A stretch of DNA of 64,000 bases from Streptomyces showdoensis (GTDB taxonomy: Bacteria > Actinomycetota > Actinomycetes > Streptomycetales > Streptomycetaceae). The translations under genes were made by a program, and so were the position numbers. The stretch lies in contig NZ_BAAAXG010000028.1 of NCBI RefSeq assembly GCF_039535475.1, positions 620,001 to 684,000 of the forward strand, read 5' to 3'. The notes under the pieces are model-generated. The model was not told the DNA's origin. It saw only the letters and a program-made list of their open reading frames with translations, and did no database searches. This document shows, in pieces, positions 23,387 to 31,199 of the stretch (position 1 is its first letter; every line of letters begins with the position of its first letter).

Positions 23387-24508
23387 ATGGAATTCCGTAT
23401 CGACAGCGGCCTGTTGACCGAAGCCGTGGCCTGGGCGGCCCGGGTGCTGCCCGTCCGCTCCCCCGTGCCCGTCCTCGGCGGCCTGCTCCTGGAGGCCGCG
23501 GACGGCGGACTGCGCGTCTCCGGTCTCGACTACGAGGCCTCCGCCCGGATCGAGGTGGAGGCCGACACCCTGCGGGACGGCCGCGCCCTGGTGCTCGGGC
23601 GGCGGCTGCTCGACATCTGCAAGGTGCTGCCGGCCGGGCCGGTGGCCTGCGCCGTCGACGGGGCCCGGCTCTCGGTGACCGGCGGCGACGCCCGGTTCGG
23701 CCTCTCGCTGCTGCCGCTGGACGACTACCCGGCCCCGCCCGCGCTGCCCGCCCTGCGCGGCACGGTGGACGCCGACGCCTTCGCGGCGGCCGTCGGGCAC
23801 GTGGCGGTGGCGGCCGGCCGGGACGACGCGCTTCCGGTGCTCACGGGGATACGGCTCGGCCTGGACGGCACGACGATGACCTTGGCCGCGACGGACCGCT
23901 ACCGGTACGCGGTGCGCACCCTGGAGTGGCGGCCGGAGCGGGCGCCCGGGGCCCCGGGGCAGCCCGGCGCGGAGGCCGCCGACGTGGTGGTGCCGGCCCG
24001 ACGGCTCACCGAGATCGCCCGCTCGCTCGCGGGCACGGGACCGCTCCGGCTCGCCCTCGACCACGGCTCCATCGGCTTCGAGAGCGAGGGCATGCGGACC
24101 ACCACCCGGCTCCTGGACGGGCGGCTGCCCCGGCACGACAAGCTCTTCGCCCTCGGCGAGCACGCGGTCGCGGTCACCGGGCGGGCCCCGCTGGTCGAGG
24201 CGGTCAAGCGGGTCGCGGTGGTGGCCGAGGGCGACAGCCCCGTCCAGCTGACCTTCGACGGGACCGGCGTGCACCTCCAGGCGGGGTACGAGGACGACGT
24301 CGCCTCCCAGCGGCTGCCCGCCGCGCTCACCGGCGCCGAGTCGCTGACGGTCGCCTTCAACCCGGGCTATCTGCTCGACGCCCTGAGCTCCTTCGACGCC
24401 GCGGAGCTGCACCTCCAGCTGCTCGGCCCGGGCCAGCGGGCGCTCGTCACGGACGGGGAGGGCGGGAGCCACCGCCATCTGCTGATGTCGGTGAAGCCCC
24501 TGGTCTGA
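23387..24508 (+). CDS. DNA polymerase III beta (sliding clamp)-like paralogue
   Basis: 373 residues from ATG 23387. Full three-domain DnaN layout: LLTEAVAWAARVLPVRSPVPVLGGLLLEA, then RALVLGRRLLDICKVLP, second domain VGHVAVAAGRDDALPVLTGIRLGL with ATDRYRYAVRTLEW, third domain LVEAVKRVAVVAEGDSPVQLTF, ending HRHLLMSVKPLV. The C-terminal 'MP(M/L)' clamp signature appears as SVKPLV. The gene is not in a dnaA-dnaN-recF context, so it is probably a second, non-essential clamp homologue of the kind found in Streptomyces. Its role (repair polymerase clamp or regulator) is unknown. Very GC-rich but codon use resembles neighbours. Confidence 0.88.
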   Translation: MEFRIDSGLLTEAVAWAARVLPVRSPVPVLGGLLLEAADGGLRVSGLDYEASARIEVEADTLRDGRALVLGRRLLDICKVLPAGPVACAVDGARLSVTGGDARFGLSLLPLDDYPAPPALPALRGTVDADAFAAAVGHVAVAAGRDDALPVLTGIRLGLDGTTMTLAATDRYRYAVRTLEWRPERAPGAPGQPGAEAADVVVPARRLTEIARSLAGTGPLRLALDHGSIGFESEGMRTTTRLLDGRLPRHDKLFALGEHAVAVTGRAPLVEAVKRVAVVAEGDSPVQLTFDGTGVHLQAGYEDDVASQRLPAALTGAESLTVAFNPGYLLDALSSFDAAELHLQLLGPGQRALVTDGEGGSHRHLLMSVKPLV

Positions 24509-24513
24509 CGGAG

Positions 24514-24545
24514 GCCCCCCGTGGTGCGGACCCGCGGCGCGGGGG
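24514..24545. terminator. Hairpin between clamp-like gene and membrane protein gene
   Basis: CCCCCCG / CGGGGGG stem with an 18-base loop between two convergent genes. Confidence 0.4.
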
Positions 24546-24546
24546 G

Positions 24547-25902
24547 TCAGAAGCCGCCGCCGCCGTCGAAGCCGCCGCCCCCGTCGAAACCACCGCCCCC
24601 GTCGAAGCCGCCGAAGTCGCTCGAACCGAAGTCGCTCGAACCGAAGTCGGCTCCGGAGACGTCGCCGCCCTGGAAGTCCGCGCCGCCGTACTCGGCGGCG
24701 TAGGCCGGGGTGGAGAGCATCGAGCCGAGCATGGTGCCGACGAGCAGGCCCGGCAGGATCCCGCCGCCGAAGTAGCCGCCCGCCCAGGGTCCGTACGCGG
24801 GTCCCGCCTCCCAGTAGGGGCGGCGCCCGCCGTCGGTCTCGACGGTGCGGGCCTGCGGGTCGAGCCCGTCGTCCAGGCGGGCCGCGTCGGCGGCGCAGAC
24901 CGGGACCTCGCGGGCGGCGCCGCCGGCCGGGGTCCAGGTGCGGTCCGCGGTGGAGGGCCCGTGGCGCGGGTCGAAGAAGCAGGGTGCGCGCCGCTCGGGC
25001 GGCTGCCGGCCCTCGCGGCGGGCGGCGAGCACGGCGAGCGAGTAGCGCCCGTCCTCCAGGGCCTGGGTGACCCCGCGCACGTCGTGCGGGCGGGTGGCCG
25101 CGCCCATCAGCGACTTGGCCCGGTCGTAGGAGTCGAGGGCGCGCTCGTAGTCGCCGCGCATGGCGTCGTCGGCGCCGGCCTCGGCGGGGTGGAAGTCGAG
25201 CCGCTCCAGCTCCTCGCCGAAGGCGGTGATGTCCTCGTCGACGACGACCCGCAGCTTGTCGAGGGCGGCGCGCTCCTCGGCCTCCCTGCGGAGCCGCTTG
25301 CGGCGGGAGGCCGTCCAGAGCCCGGCGCCGACGCCCACGACCACCAGGCCGAGGATGACCAGGCCCGCGACGGGGACGCCGGAGCCGCTGCCGGAGGTGC
25401 CGGCAGCGCCCCAGGAGGCGGGGGCGGAGCCGCGCATCGTGGGCAGCGCCTGGTCGACGAAGTTGTTCAGCTCGGTCTTGGCGTCGACGCCGGGCTGCCG
25501 CACGTCGGTGACGAGGTTGCGGACGGCGTCGCCGGACAACACGGAGCGGTCGGCGGCGGCGTTGAAGCCGTCACCGAGGCGGACGGCGTAGAGCCCTGTC
25601 ACGCCGGTCTCGGTGCGCAGGTTGCGCAGCAGGTTCTCCGGCGGGAACTGCGCGTTCGCCGGGAGCACCGCCACGAAGAGCGGCTTGTCCGCGTCCTTGA
25701 TCTTCTTGGCGAGGGCGTCGGCGTCGGCCTTCGACAGCTGCGCGGCGGCCCCCGGGTCCACGTACACCGGCCCCTGTTTCAGGGCCGCGGCGGCCTCGGA
25801 GAGGCCCGTGGCCCTGGCCCCCGCGGACGGGGCCAGGGCCAAGAGCAGGAGCAGCGTCAGCCCGGCGAGGGCCGACCACACGGATATCGCCCTGGTCCTC
25901 AT
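24547..25902 (-). CDS. Membrane protein with Gly/Phe/Asp repeat tail
   Basis: 451 residues from ATG 25902. Signal-peptide-like N-terminus (SALAGLTLLLLLALAPSAGARA), an extracellular domain of about 120 residues (KIKDADKPLFVAVLPANAQ, reminiscent of TPM/YgcG-type domains), and one membrane helix near residue 183 (PVAGLVILGLVVVGVGAGLW). A charged cytoplasmic part with helical, possibly coiled-coil character (RREAEERAALDKLRVVVDEDI) follows. The tail has two GSSDF units and three FDGGGG units. Four cysteines sit in the cytoplasmic part. I do not recognise a specific function. Its 3' end is convergent with the clamp-like gene. Confidence 0.8.
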   Translation of the reverse strand: MRTRAISVWSALAGLTLLLLLALAPSAGARATGLSEAAAALKQGPVYVDPGAAAQLSKADADALAKKIKDADKPLFVAVLPANAQFPPENLLRNLRTETGVTGLYAVRLGDGFNAAADRSVLSGDAVRNLVTDVRQPGVDAKTELNNFVDQALPTMRGSAPASWGAAGTSGSGSGVPVAGLVILGLVVVGVGAGLWTASRRKRLRREAEERAALDKLRVVVDEDITAFGEELERLDFHPAEAGADDAMRGDYERALDSYDRAKSLMGAATRPHDVRGVTQALEDGRYSLAVLAARREGRQPPERRAPCFFDPRHGPSTADRTWTPAGGAAREVPVCAADAARLDDGLDPQARTVETDGGRRPYWEAGPAYGPWAGGYFGGGILPGLLVGTMLGSMLSTPAYAAEYGGADFQGGDVSGADFGSSDFGSSDFGGFDGGGGFDGGGGFDGGGGF

Positions 25903-25945
25903 GGTTCGACGCTACCCGAACAGCATCGAACAGGACATAGAGGGG

Positions 25946-27562
25946 CTATTCGGCCGGGTCGATGCCCGCCCGGAGCAGGCCGTAGGTGAAGGCGTCCTCC
26001 AGGGCGTGCCAGGAGGCGGCGATGACGTTCCCGCCCACGCCGACGGTCGACCACTCGGTGTTGCCGTCGCTGGTGGTCACCAGGACCCGGGTGGTGGACT
26101 CGGTGCCGTGGCGGCCCTCCAGGATGCGGACCTTGTAGTCGACCAGGCCGAACTTGGCGAGCGGCGGGTAGATGCGCTCCAGGGCCACCCGGATGGCCCG
26201 GTCGAGGGCGTTGACGGGGCCGTTGCCCTCGGCGGTGGCGACGATCCGCTCTCCCTTGGCCCACAGCTTCACGGTGGCCTCGTTGGCGTGGGTGCCGTCC
26301 GGGCGGTCCTCGACGATGGCCCGCCAGGACTCGGTGCGGAAGTAGCGGCGCGGCCGGCCCTCGACCTCCTCGCGGAGCAGCAGCTCGAAGGAGGCGTCGG
26401 CGGCCTCGTACGTGTAGCCCTTGAGCTCGCGCTCCTTGACCCGCTCGACCACCCGGGCGACCAGCGCGCGGTCGCCGCCCAGGTCGACGCCGAGCTCCTT
26501 GCCCTTGAGCTCGATGGAGGCGCGGCCGGCCATGTCGGAGACCAGCATCCGCATGGTGTTGCCGACCAGCTCGGGGTCGATGTGCTGGTAGAGGTCGGGG
26601 TCCACCTTGATGGCGGAGGCGTGCAGGCCCGCCTTGTGCGCGAAGGCGGAGACGCCCACGTACGGCTGGTGGGTGGAGGGGGTGAGGTTCACGACCTCGG
26701 CGATGGCGTGCGAGATGCGGGTCATCTCGGGGAGGGCGCCGTCGGGCAGCACCTTCTTGCCGTACTTGAGCTCCAGGGCCGCGACGACGGGGAAGAGGTT
26801 GGCGTTGCCGACCCGCTCGCCGTAGCCGTTGGCGGTGCACTGGACGTGGGTGGCGCCGGCGTCGACGGCGGCGAGGGTGTTGGCGACGGCGCAGCCGGTG
26901 TCGTCCTGGGCGTGGATGCCGAGCCGGGCGCCGGTGTCGGCGAGGACGGTGGCGACGACGGCCTGGATCTGGGCGGGCAGCATGCCGCCGTTGGTGTCGC
27001 AGAGGATGACGACGTCGGCGCCGGCCTCGTGCGCGGCGCGGACGACGTCCTTGGCGTAGCCGGGGTTGGCCTTGTAGCCGTCGAAGAAGTGCTCGCAGTC
27101 GACGAAGACCCGGCGACCCTGGGCGCGCAGGTGGGAGACGGTGTCGCGGACCATCTCCAGGTTCTCTTCGAGGGTGGTGCGCAGGGCGAGCTCGACGTGC
27201 CGGTCGTGCGACTTGGCGACGAGGGTGATCACCGGGGCGCCGGAGTCGAGCAGCGCCTTGACCTGCGGGTCCTCGGCGGCACGGCCGCCGGCCCGGCGGG
27301 TGGCGCCGAAGGCGACCAGCTGCGCGTTCTTGAACGCGATCTCCTGCCGGGCGCGGGCGAAGAACTCGGTGTCGCGCGGGTTGGCGCCGGGCCAGCCGCC
27401 CTCGATGAAGCCGACGCCGAAGTCGTCGAGGTGCCGCGCGATCGTCAGCTTGTCCGCGACGGTGAGGTTGATTCCTTCGCGCTGGGCCCCGTCGCGCAGC
27501 GTCGTGTCGAAGACATGGAAGCTGTCGCCGAGGCGCGGGCTCTCGCCGTTCTCCGTGGTCAT
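25946..27562 (-). CDS. cimA: (R)-citramalate synthase
   Basis: 538 residues from ATG 27562 with AGGAG 11 bases upstream; a longer in-frame extension lacks homology. HMGL-like barrel with FHVFDTTLRDGAQREGINLTV at the N-terminus, IHAQDDTGCAVANTLAAVDAGATHVQCTANGYGERVGNANL (metal-binding HxH-type site and second signature), and a C-terminal LeuA-type dimer/regulatory domain (VDYKVRILEGRHGTESTTRVLVTTSDG). It makes citramalate from pyruvate and acetyl-CoA, a threonine-independent entry to isoleucine. The close relative LeuA is excluded by the citramalate-type signature and length. Expression is probably attenuated: a 13-residue leader ORF and a U-tailed terminator lie upstream. Confidence 0.92.
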   Translation of the reverse strand: MTTENGESPRLGDSFHVFDTTLRDGAQREGINLTVADKLTIARHLDDFGVGFIEGGWPGANPRDTEFFARARQEIAFKNAQLVAFGATRRAGGRAAEDPQVKALLDSGAPVITLVAKSHDRHVELALRTTLEENLEMVRDTVSHLRAQGRRVFVDCEHFFDGYKANPGYAKDVVRAAHEAGADVVILCDTNGGMLPAQIQAVVATVLADTGARLGIHAQDDTGCAVANTLAAVDAGATHVQCTANGYGERVGNANLFPVVAALELKYGKKVLPDGALPEMTRISHAIAEVVNLTPSTHQPYVGVSAFAHKAGLHASAIKVDPDLYQHIDPELVGNTMRMLVSDMAGRASIELKGKELGVDLGGDRALVARVVERVKERELKGYTYEAADASFELLLREEVEGRPRRYFRTESWRAIVEDRPDGTHANEATVKLWAKGERIVATAEGNGPVNALDRAIRVALERIYPPLAKFGLVDYKVRILEGRHGTESTTRVLVTTSDGNTEWSTVGVGGNVIAASWHALEDAFTYGLLRAGIDPAE

Positions 27563-27663
27563 GACTGTGATGGCTCCTGTCGGATGTGGCTCCGGAAGTC
27601 TGGATCCACTTGCCCCCATTCTCACGCGCGGTCCGTTTTCGGCGGTGGTGGGGCCGGAAAACG

Positions 27664-27689
27664 AAAAAACCCCTCGCGGGTGCGAGAGG
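27664..27689 (-). terminator. Attenuator terminator upstream of cimA
   Basis: On the minus strand CCTCTCGC-ACCC-GCGAGGGG (8 bp, one G-U) is followed by TTTTTT. A U-tailed terminator is rare in this DNA and lies about 100 bases before the cimA start. Confidence 0.85.
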
Positions 27690-27743
27690 TCTGCGCGCGG
27701 GTCTGGGGCACGGTGTCCGCCTGCGTGGGGGTTGGTCCACGCG

Positions 27744-27785
27744 TCAGCGGCCACTGCGGACCGGCGCGCTGCTGCCGATAATCAT
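27744..27785 (-). CDS. Probable cimA leader peptide (MIIGSSAPVRSGR)
   Basis: A 13-residue ORF, ATG 27785 to TGA 27744, beginning Met-Ile-Ile (ATG ATT ATC). It lies 55 bases upstream of the attenuator stem. The two isoleucine codons fit control of an isoleucine-pathway enzyme by ribosome stalling. It has no strong ribosome-binding site, so it may be leaderless or weakly translated. The assignment rests on position and codon content. Confidence 0.55.
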   Translation of the reverse strand: MIIGSSAPVRSGR

Positions 27786-27883
27786 CGTGGTAGCAAGCAC
27801 GCCCGCAGTCTGCCACAGCCGGGCGGGTGACAGGGGCGCGGTCTCAGCATGCGGGCGGGCGGTCCGTGGGACGGATCATCCGC

Positions 27884-28837
27884 GTGAGCACCCGACCTCC
27901 TTCCGGACCGCCCGGCGGGCCGCCCAGCGGTCCGCTCCATCCGCCCCCGCCGCCGGAACCGGGGCCCGGCGGCGGCCGTGACAGCGGGGGCGGCACGCAA
28001 CCCCCGTCCCCCGGACCCCCGGGCCCTCCCGGTCCTCAGGAGCCGCCCGGCTACGAGCCCCCGCCGGGCGGCCGCCGCCGGCTGGTGCTGCTCGTCGCGG
28101 GCGGGGCGCTCGCGGCGGCGAGCCTGACGGTCGCCCTGGTGGCGCTGCTGCGGGGCGGCGACGAGAGCGGCTCGCCTTCCGTGACGGCGACCGGCGCGAG
28201 CGGGTCCCCTTCCTCGGCGCCGCCGGCCGACTCCCCCGCCGCCCGCGCCCGGGCGCACGCGCTGGCCCTGCGGGTGGTCCTGGCGCCGGAGGACTGGGCG
28301 CCCGGCTATCGGCGGGCCGATCCGTACGAGCAGGACCCGGCGAGCGAGTACGAGGTGTCGAAGTCCTGCCAGGGCTTCACCCAGGCGAACCGGTCGGGCA
28401 CCCTGGCCGCGGTCTCCCGGGCGGTGACGGACCCGAGGTCGAGCCTCACCCTCACCGGGATCACCGACGTCCGGGTGTTCGCGGACACGAGGACGGCCGA
28501 GCTGTTCCTGGCCGACGCCCGGGACACCATCCACCGCTGCCCGGCGCAGCAGTCGGGCACGTCGCGCTGGTCGGGGGTCCAGGAGGCCACGGAACCCACG
28601 GTGACCGGCTTCGACGAGGTGACGGCGGAGGAGGGCACCCAGACCGCCGACGCCGACGGCAAGCGGACCGACTACCCCTACGTCGCCTACACCGGCCGCT
28701 CGGGCGACACCGTGCTGAGCGTGATCGCCTACGAGACCCGGGCCGACGTGAAGTCCCTGGCCCCGGAGGCCACGGCCGCCCTGCAGAAGCTGCAGCGGCG
28801 GCTGGCGAGCGCCCGCGGCGGGGCGACCGGCTCCTGA
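27884..28837 (+). CDS. Membrane-anchored protein with Pro-rich N-terminus and extracellular domain
   Basis: 317 residues if started at GTG 27884 (VSTRPPSGPPGG), preceded by GGGACGG; another GTG lies at 27866. The first 70 residues are Pro/Gly-rich and cytoplasmic. One membrane helix follows near residue 70-92 (RRLVLLVAGGALAAASLTVALVALL), then a Ser/Ala linker and an extracellular domain with two cysteines (SKSCQGF, IHRCPAQ). The arrangement resembles PknH-type sensor-domain proteins, but I would not assign that family firmly. No function is evident from neighbours. Confidence 0.75.
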   Translation: MSTRPPSGPPGGPPSGPLHPPPPPEPGPGGGRDSGGGTQPPSPGPPGPPGPQEPPGYEPPPGGRRRLVLLVAGGALAAASLTVALVALLRGGDESGSPSVTATGASGSPSSAPPADSPAARARAHALALRVVLAPEDWAPGYRRADPYEQDPASEYEVSKSCQGFTQANRSGTLAAVSRAVTDPRSSLTLTGITDVRVFADTRTAELFLADARDTIHRCPAQQSGTSRWSGVQEATEPTVTGFDEVTAEEGTQTADADGKRTDYPYVAYTGRSGDTVLSVIAYETRADVKSLAPEATAALQKLQRRLASARGGATGS

Positions 28838-28851
28838 CGGACGACCGCCGG

Positions 28852-28941
28852 GCCCCGGCACGCACCGTCAGGCACCGTCAGGCACCGGCGCGCAGCGTCA
28901 GGCACCGCCGAGCACCGGCGCGCACCGTCAGGCACCGCCGA
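28852..28941. repeat. 30-base tandem repeat, about three copies
   Basis: Units 28882-28911 and 28912-28941 differ at one base; 28852-28881 is a more diverged copy. They lie between two convergent genes. The unit starts GCACCGGCGCGCA and contains CGTCAGGCACCG. Confidence 0.85.
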
Positions 28942-28957
28942 GCCCCGCCGCACCCCG

Positions 28958-30292
28958 TCAGGCCGCGGGGGCGGACGCCTTCTCCGGCCCGTCGGCGCGC
29001 TGCGTCGGCACCGCGCGGCCGACCCGGCCCAGGTCGATGTCGCGGGTCTCGCGCATCGTGAGGTAGACGATGAGCGAGACGGCCGCGCAGCCCGCCACGT
29101 ACCAGAAGAAGCCGGACTCGATCCCCGCGTCCTTGAACCAGAGCGCCACGTACTCGGCCGTGCCGCCGAAGAGGGCGTTGGCGATGGCGTACGGCAGGGC
29201 GACGCCGAGGGCGCGGATGCCGGTCGGGAAGAGCTCGGCCTTCACGCAGGCGTTGATCGAGGTGTAGCCGGTGACGACGACCAGGGCGAGCAGGGAGAGG
29301 CCGAGGGCCGGCCAGAAGGAGCCCGCGTGCCGGAGCATCGTCAGGATCGGGACGGTCAGCAGGGTGGAGCCGACCGCGAAGGTGATGAGCAGCGGGCGGC
29401 GGCCGACCCGGTCGGAGAGCCGGCCGGCGAGCGGCTGGAGGCAGGCGAAGACGATCAGCGCGCAGAAGGAGACCAGGGTGGCGGTCTGCTTGGGCAGTCC
29501 GGCGGAGTTGGACAGGTACTTCGTCAGGTAGGTGGTGTACGTGTAGTAGGCCACGGTGCCGCCCATGGTGAGCGCGATGACGAGGAAGGCCTCGCGCCGG
29601 TGCGCCCAGAGCGCCTTGAGGGTGCCCTTCTCGCCCTGCGCGACCCCGTCGTCGGCGGTCTCCTCGTACACCTCCGTCTCCAGCATGGAGCGGCGCAGGT
29701 AGAAGACGACGGCCGCGCCGAGGGCGCCGACGATGAAGGGGATGCGCCAGCCCCAGCTGTGCAGGGCCTCGGCGGACATGGTGCGCTGGAGGACGATCTG
29801 GAGGCCCAGGCCCAGGATCTGGCCGGCCGTCATCGACACGTACTGGAAGCTGGAGGCGAAGCCGCGGTGGTCGGGGGCGGAGGCCTCGGTGAGGTAGGTG
29901 GCGCTGGCGGCGTACTCGCCGCCGACGGACAGTCCCTGCAGGAGGCGGGCGACGAGGAGGACGGCGGCGCCCCCGTATCCGGCGACGGCGTAGGTGGGGG
30001 CGACGGCGATGAGGACGGCCGAGGCGGACATCAGCGTCACGGTGAGGGTCAGCGCGGTCTTGCGGCCCTTGCGGTCGCCGACCCGGCCGAGCAGCCAGCC
30101 GCCGACCGGGCGCATGAAGAAGCCGACGGCGAAGATGCCGGCGGTGTTCATGAGCTTGGCGGTGTCGTTGCCCTCGGGGAAGAACGCCCCCGCGAAGTAG
30201 GTCGCGAAGCTCGCGTAGACGAACCAGTCGAACCACTCGACCATGTTGCCGGCCGACCCGACCCAGATCTTCTTCCAGTGCTCTCGTCCCAT
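28958..30292 (-). CDS. MHS-family major facilitator transporter
   Basis: 444 residues from ATG 30292. Twelve membrane segments are expected. The metabolite:H+ symporter (ShiA/KgtP/ProP-like) signatures are MVEWFDWFVYASFATYFAGAFFP, MRPVGGWLLGRVGDRKGRK and RLLQGLSVGGEYAASATYLTEASAPDHRGF. Such carriers take up dicarboxylates, proline/betaine or aromatic acids; the substrate is not decided here. It follows a TetR regulator by 75 bases in the same direction, suggesting a regulated two-gene operon. Confidence 0.92.
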   Translation of the reverse strand: MGREHWKKIWVGSAGNMVEWFDWFVYASFATYFAGAFFPEGNDTAKLMNTAGIFAVGFFMRPVGGWLLGRVGDRKGRKTALTLTVTLMSASAVLIAVAPTYAVAGYGGAAVLLVARLLQGLSVGGEYAASATYLTEASAPDHRGFASSFQYVSMTAGQILGLGLQIVLQRTMSAEALHSWGWRIPFIVGALGAAVVFYLRRSMLETEVYEETADDGVAQGEKGTLKALWAHRREAFLVIALTMGGTVAYYTYTTYLTKYLSNSAGLPKQTATLVSFCALIVFACLQPLAGRLSDRVGRRPLLITFAVGSTLLTVPILTMLRHAGSFWPALGLSLLALVVVTGYTSINACVKAELFPTGIRALGVALPYAIANALFGGTAEYVALWFKDAGIESGFFWYVAGCAAVSLIVYLTMRETRDIDLGRVGRAVPTQRADGPEKASAPAA

Positions 30293-30367
30293 GGGCAGGA
30301 ACCGTGCCGGAGGAAGCGCGTCCCCAACAAGGCCGTACCGCGCAACGATCGGGAGTACTTACGTTCC

Positions 30368-30997
30368 TTAAGATCGCGCGATCAGGGTTTGCTCGACGAA
30401 CTCCCTTACGTGGCACAGGACTTGCTCCCGTCCGGTGCCGGGGATGCCGACGGCCACGTGGACGCTGAAGCCGTCCAGGAGGGCCCGCATCCGGTGCGCG
30501 AACCGGTCCGGGTCGACGGTCCGGAACTCCCCGCGCGACACCCCTTCGGCCAGGATCGCGACGAGGTCCCGGTGCCAGGCCCCCTCGATGGCGGCCTGCC
30601 GGGCGCGGGCGTCGTCGTCGGCGTTCTGCGAGCGGTTCCAGACCTCCAGCCACAGCGTCCAGTGCGGATCGCGAGGGCCCGCGGGCACGTACACGTCGAT
30701 GTAGCCGTCGAGCCGCTCGCGGGCGCTCCCCGGCCGGGACAGCAGGGCGCTGCGCTCGGCCCCGAGCCGTCCCTCACTCCACTCCAGGGTGCGCAGCAGC
30801 AGCTCGTCCTTGGTGCGGAAGTAGTAGAGCAGGTGCCCGCTGCTCATCCCGACCTGCCGCCCGAGCCCGGCCATGGTCAGCCCGTCGAGCCCGCGCTCGG
30901 CGATGGTGTCCATGGCGGCGGCCAGGACGTCCTCGCGGGGCGGGGCGGCCTGGTTGCGGCGGCGCGGATGAGGGGTGGGATCGCTGCTCTGACTCAC
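30368..30997 (-). CDS. TetR/AcrR family regulator (BetI-like)
   Basis: 209 residues from ATG 30997. N-terminal HTH from about residue 20: REDVLAAAMDTIAERGLDGLTMAGLGRQVGMSSGHLLYYFRTKDELL. The C-terminal ligand domain (YIDVYVPAGPRDPHWTLWLEVWNRSQN) resembles BetI-type TetR proteins. It probably controls the MHS transporter downstream and possibly itself. Its stop region contains the palindrome GATCGCGCGATC. Confidence 0.9.
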   Translation of the reverse strand: MSQSSDPTPHPRRRNQAAPPREDVLAAAMDTIAERGLDGLTMAGLGRQVGMSSGHLLYYFRTKDELLLRTLEWSEGRLGAERSALLSRPGSARERLDGYIDVYVPAGPRDPHWTLWLEVWNRSQNADDDARARQAAIEGAWHRDLVAILAEGVSRGEFRTVDPDRFAHRMRALLDGFSVHVAVGIPGTGREQVLCHVREFVEQTLIARS

Positions 30998-31070
30998 TCG
31001 TACGTTCTACATGATCGGGCCGCCGGGGCCTTCCCCTGGGGAATGAGGGGGAACGTGGAGGAATGGGGGG

Positions 31071-31143
31071 CGGGGCGGCCGGATTCGAACCGGCGTCCTC
31101 CGAGATGATGTCGCGGCGCACTACCTCTGTGCTACGACCCCGC
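31071..31143 (-). tRNA. Degenerate tRNA-like gene (possible tRNA pseudogene)
   Basis: 73 bases fold as a cloverleaf. The D arm is GCAC/GTGC with A14, G18-G19 and A21; the variable region is AGGAC; the T arm is perfect (GCCGG-TTCGAAT-CCGGC). Oddities: the acceptor stem CGGGG(T)CG / CGCCCCG needs a bulged T on the 5' side; the anticodon stem CCGCG/CTCGG has one C-T mismatch; the loop ACATCAT has C, not U, at position 33, so the nominal anticodon is AUC; no CCA is encoded. It lies 57 bases past aguA. It may be a pseudogene or a tRNA-derived RNA with another role. Confidence 0.6.
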
Positions 31144-31199
31144 CTTGGTGATCACCTTAAGGGGCTCCGGGGAGCCGCCTCGACGGGTTTTCCGCCCGC

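Larger units (their letters stand above)
27563..27883. other. cimA leader and divergent promoter region
   Basis: About 320 bases between cimA (minus) and the membrane-anchored protein gene (plus). On the minus strand it holds a 13-codon leader ORF (27744-27785) and an intrinsic terminator (27664-27689). The remaining bases should contain promoters for both directions. Confidence 0.6.

Noticed and set aside
25946..27754. cimA extended to 602 residues
   Set aside because: The extension covers the attenuator and leader region; ATG 27562 gives the conserved N-terminus.
28852..28941. CRISPR array
   Set aside because: Units abut directly without spacers and there are only about three copies; no cas genes.
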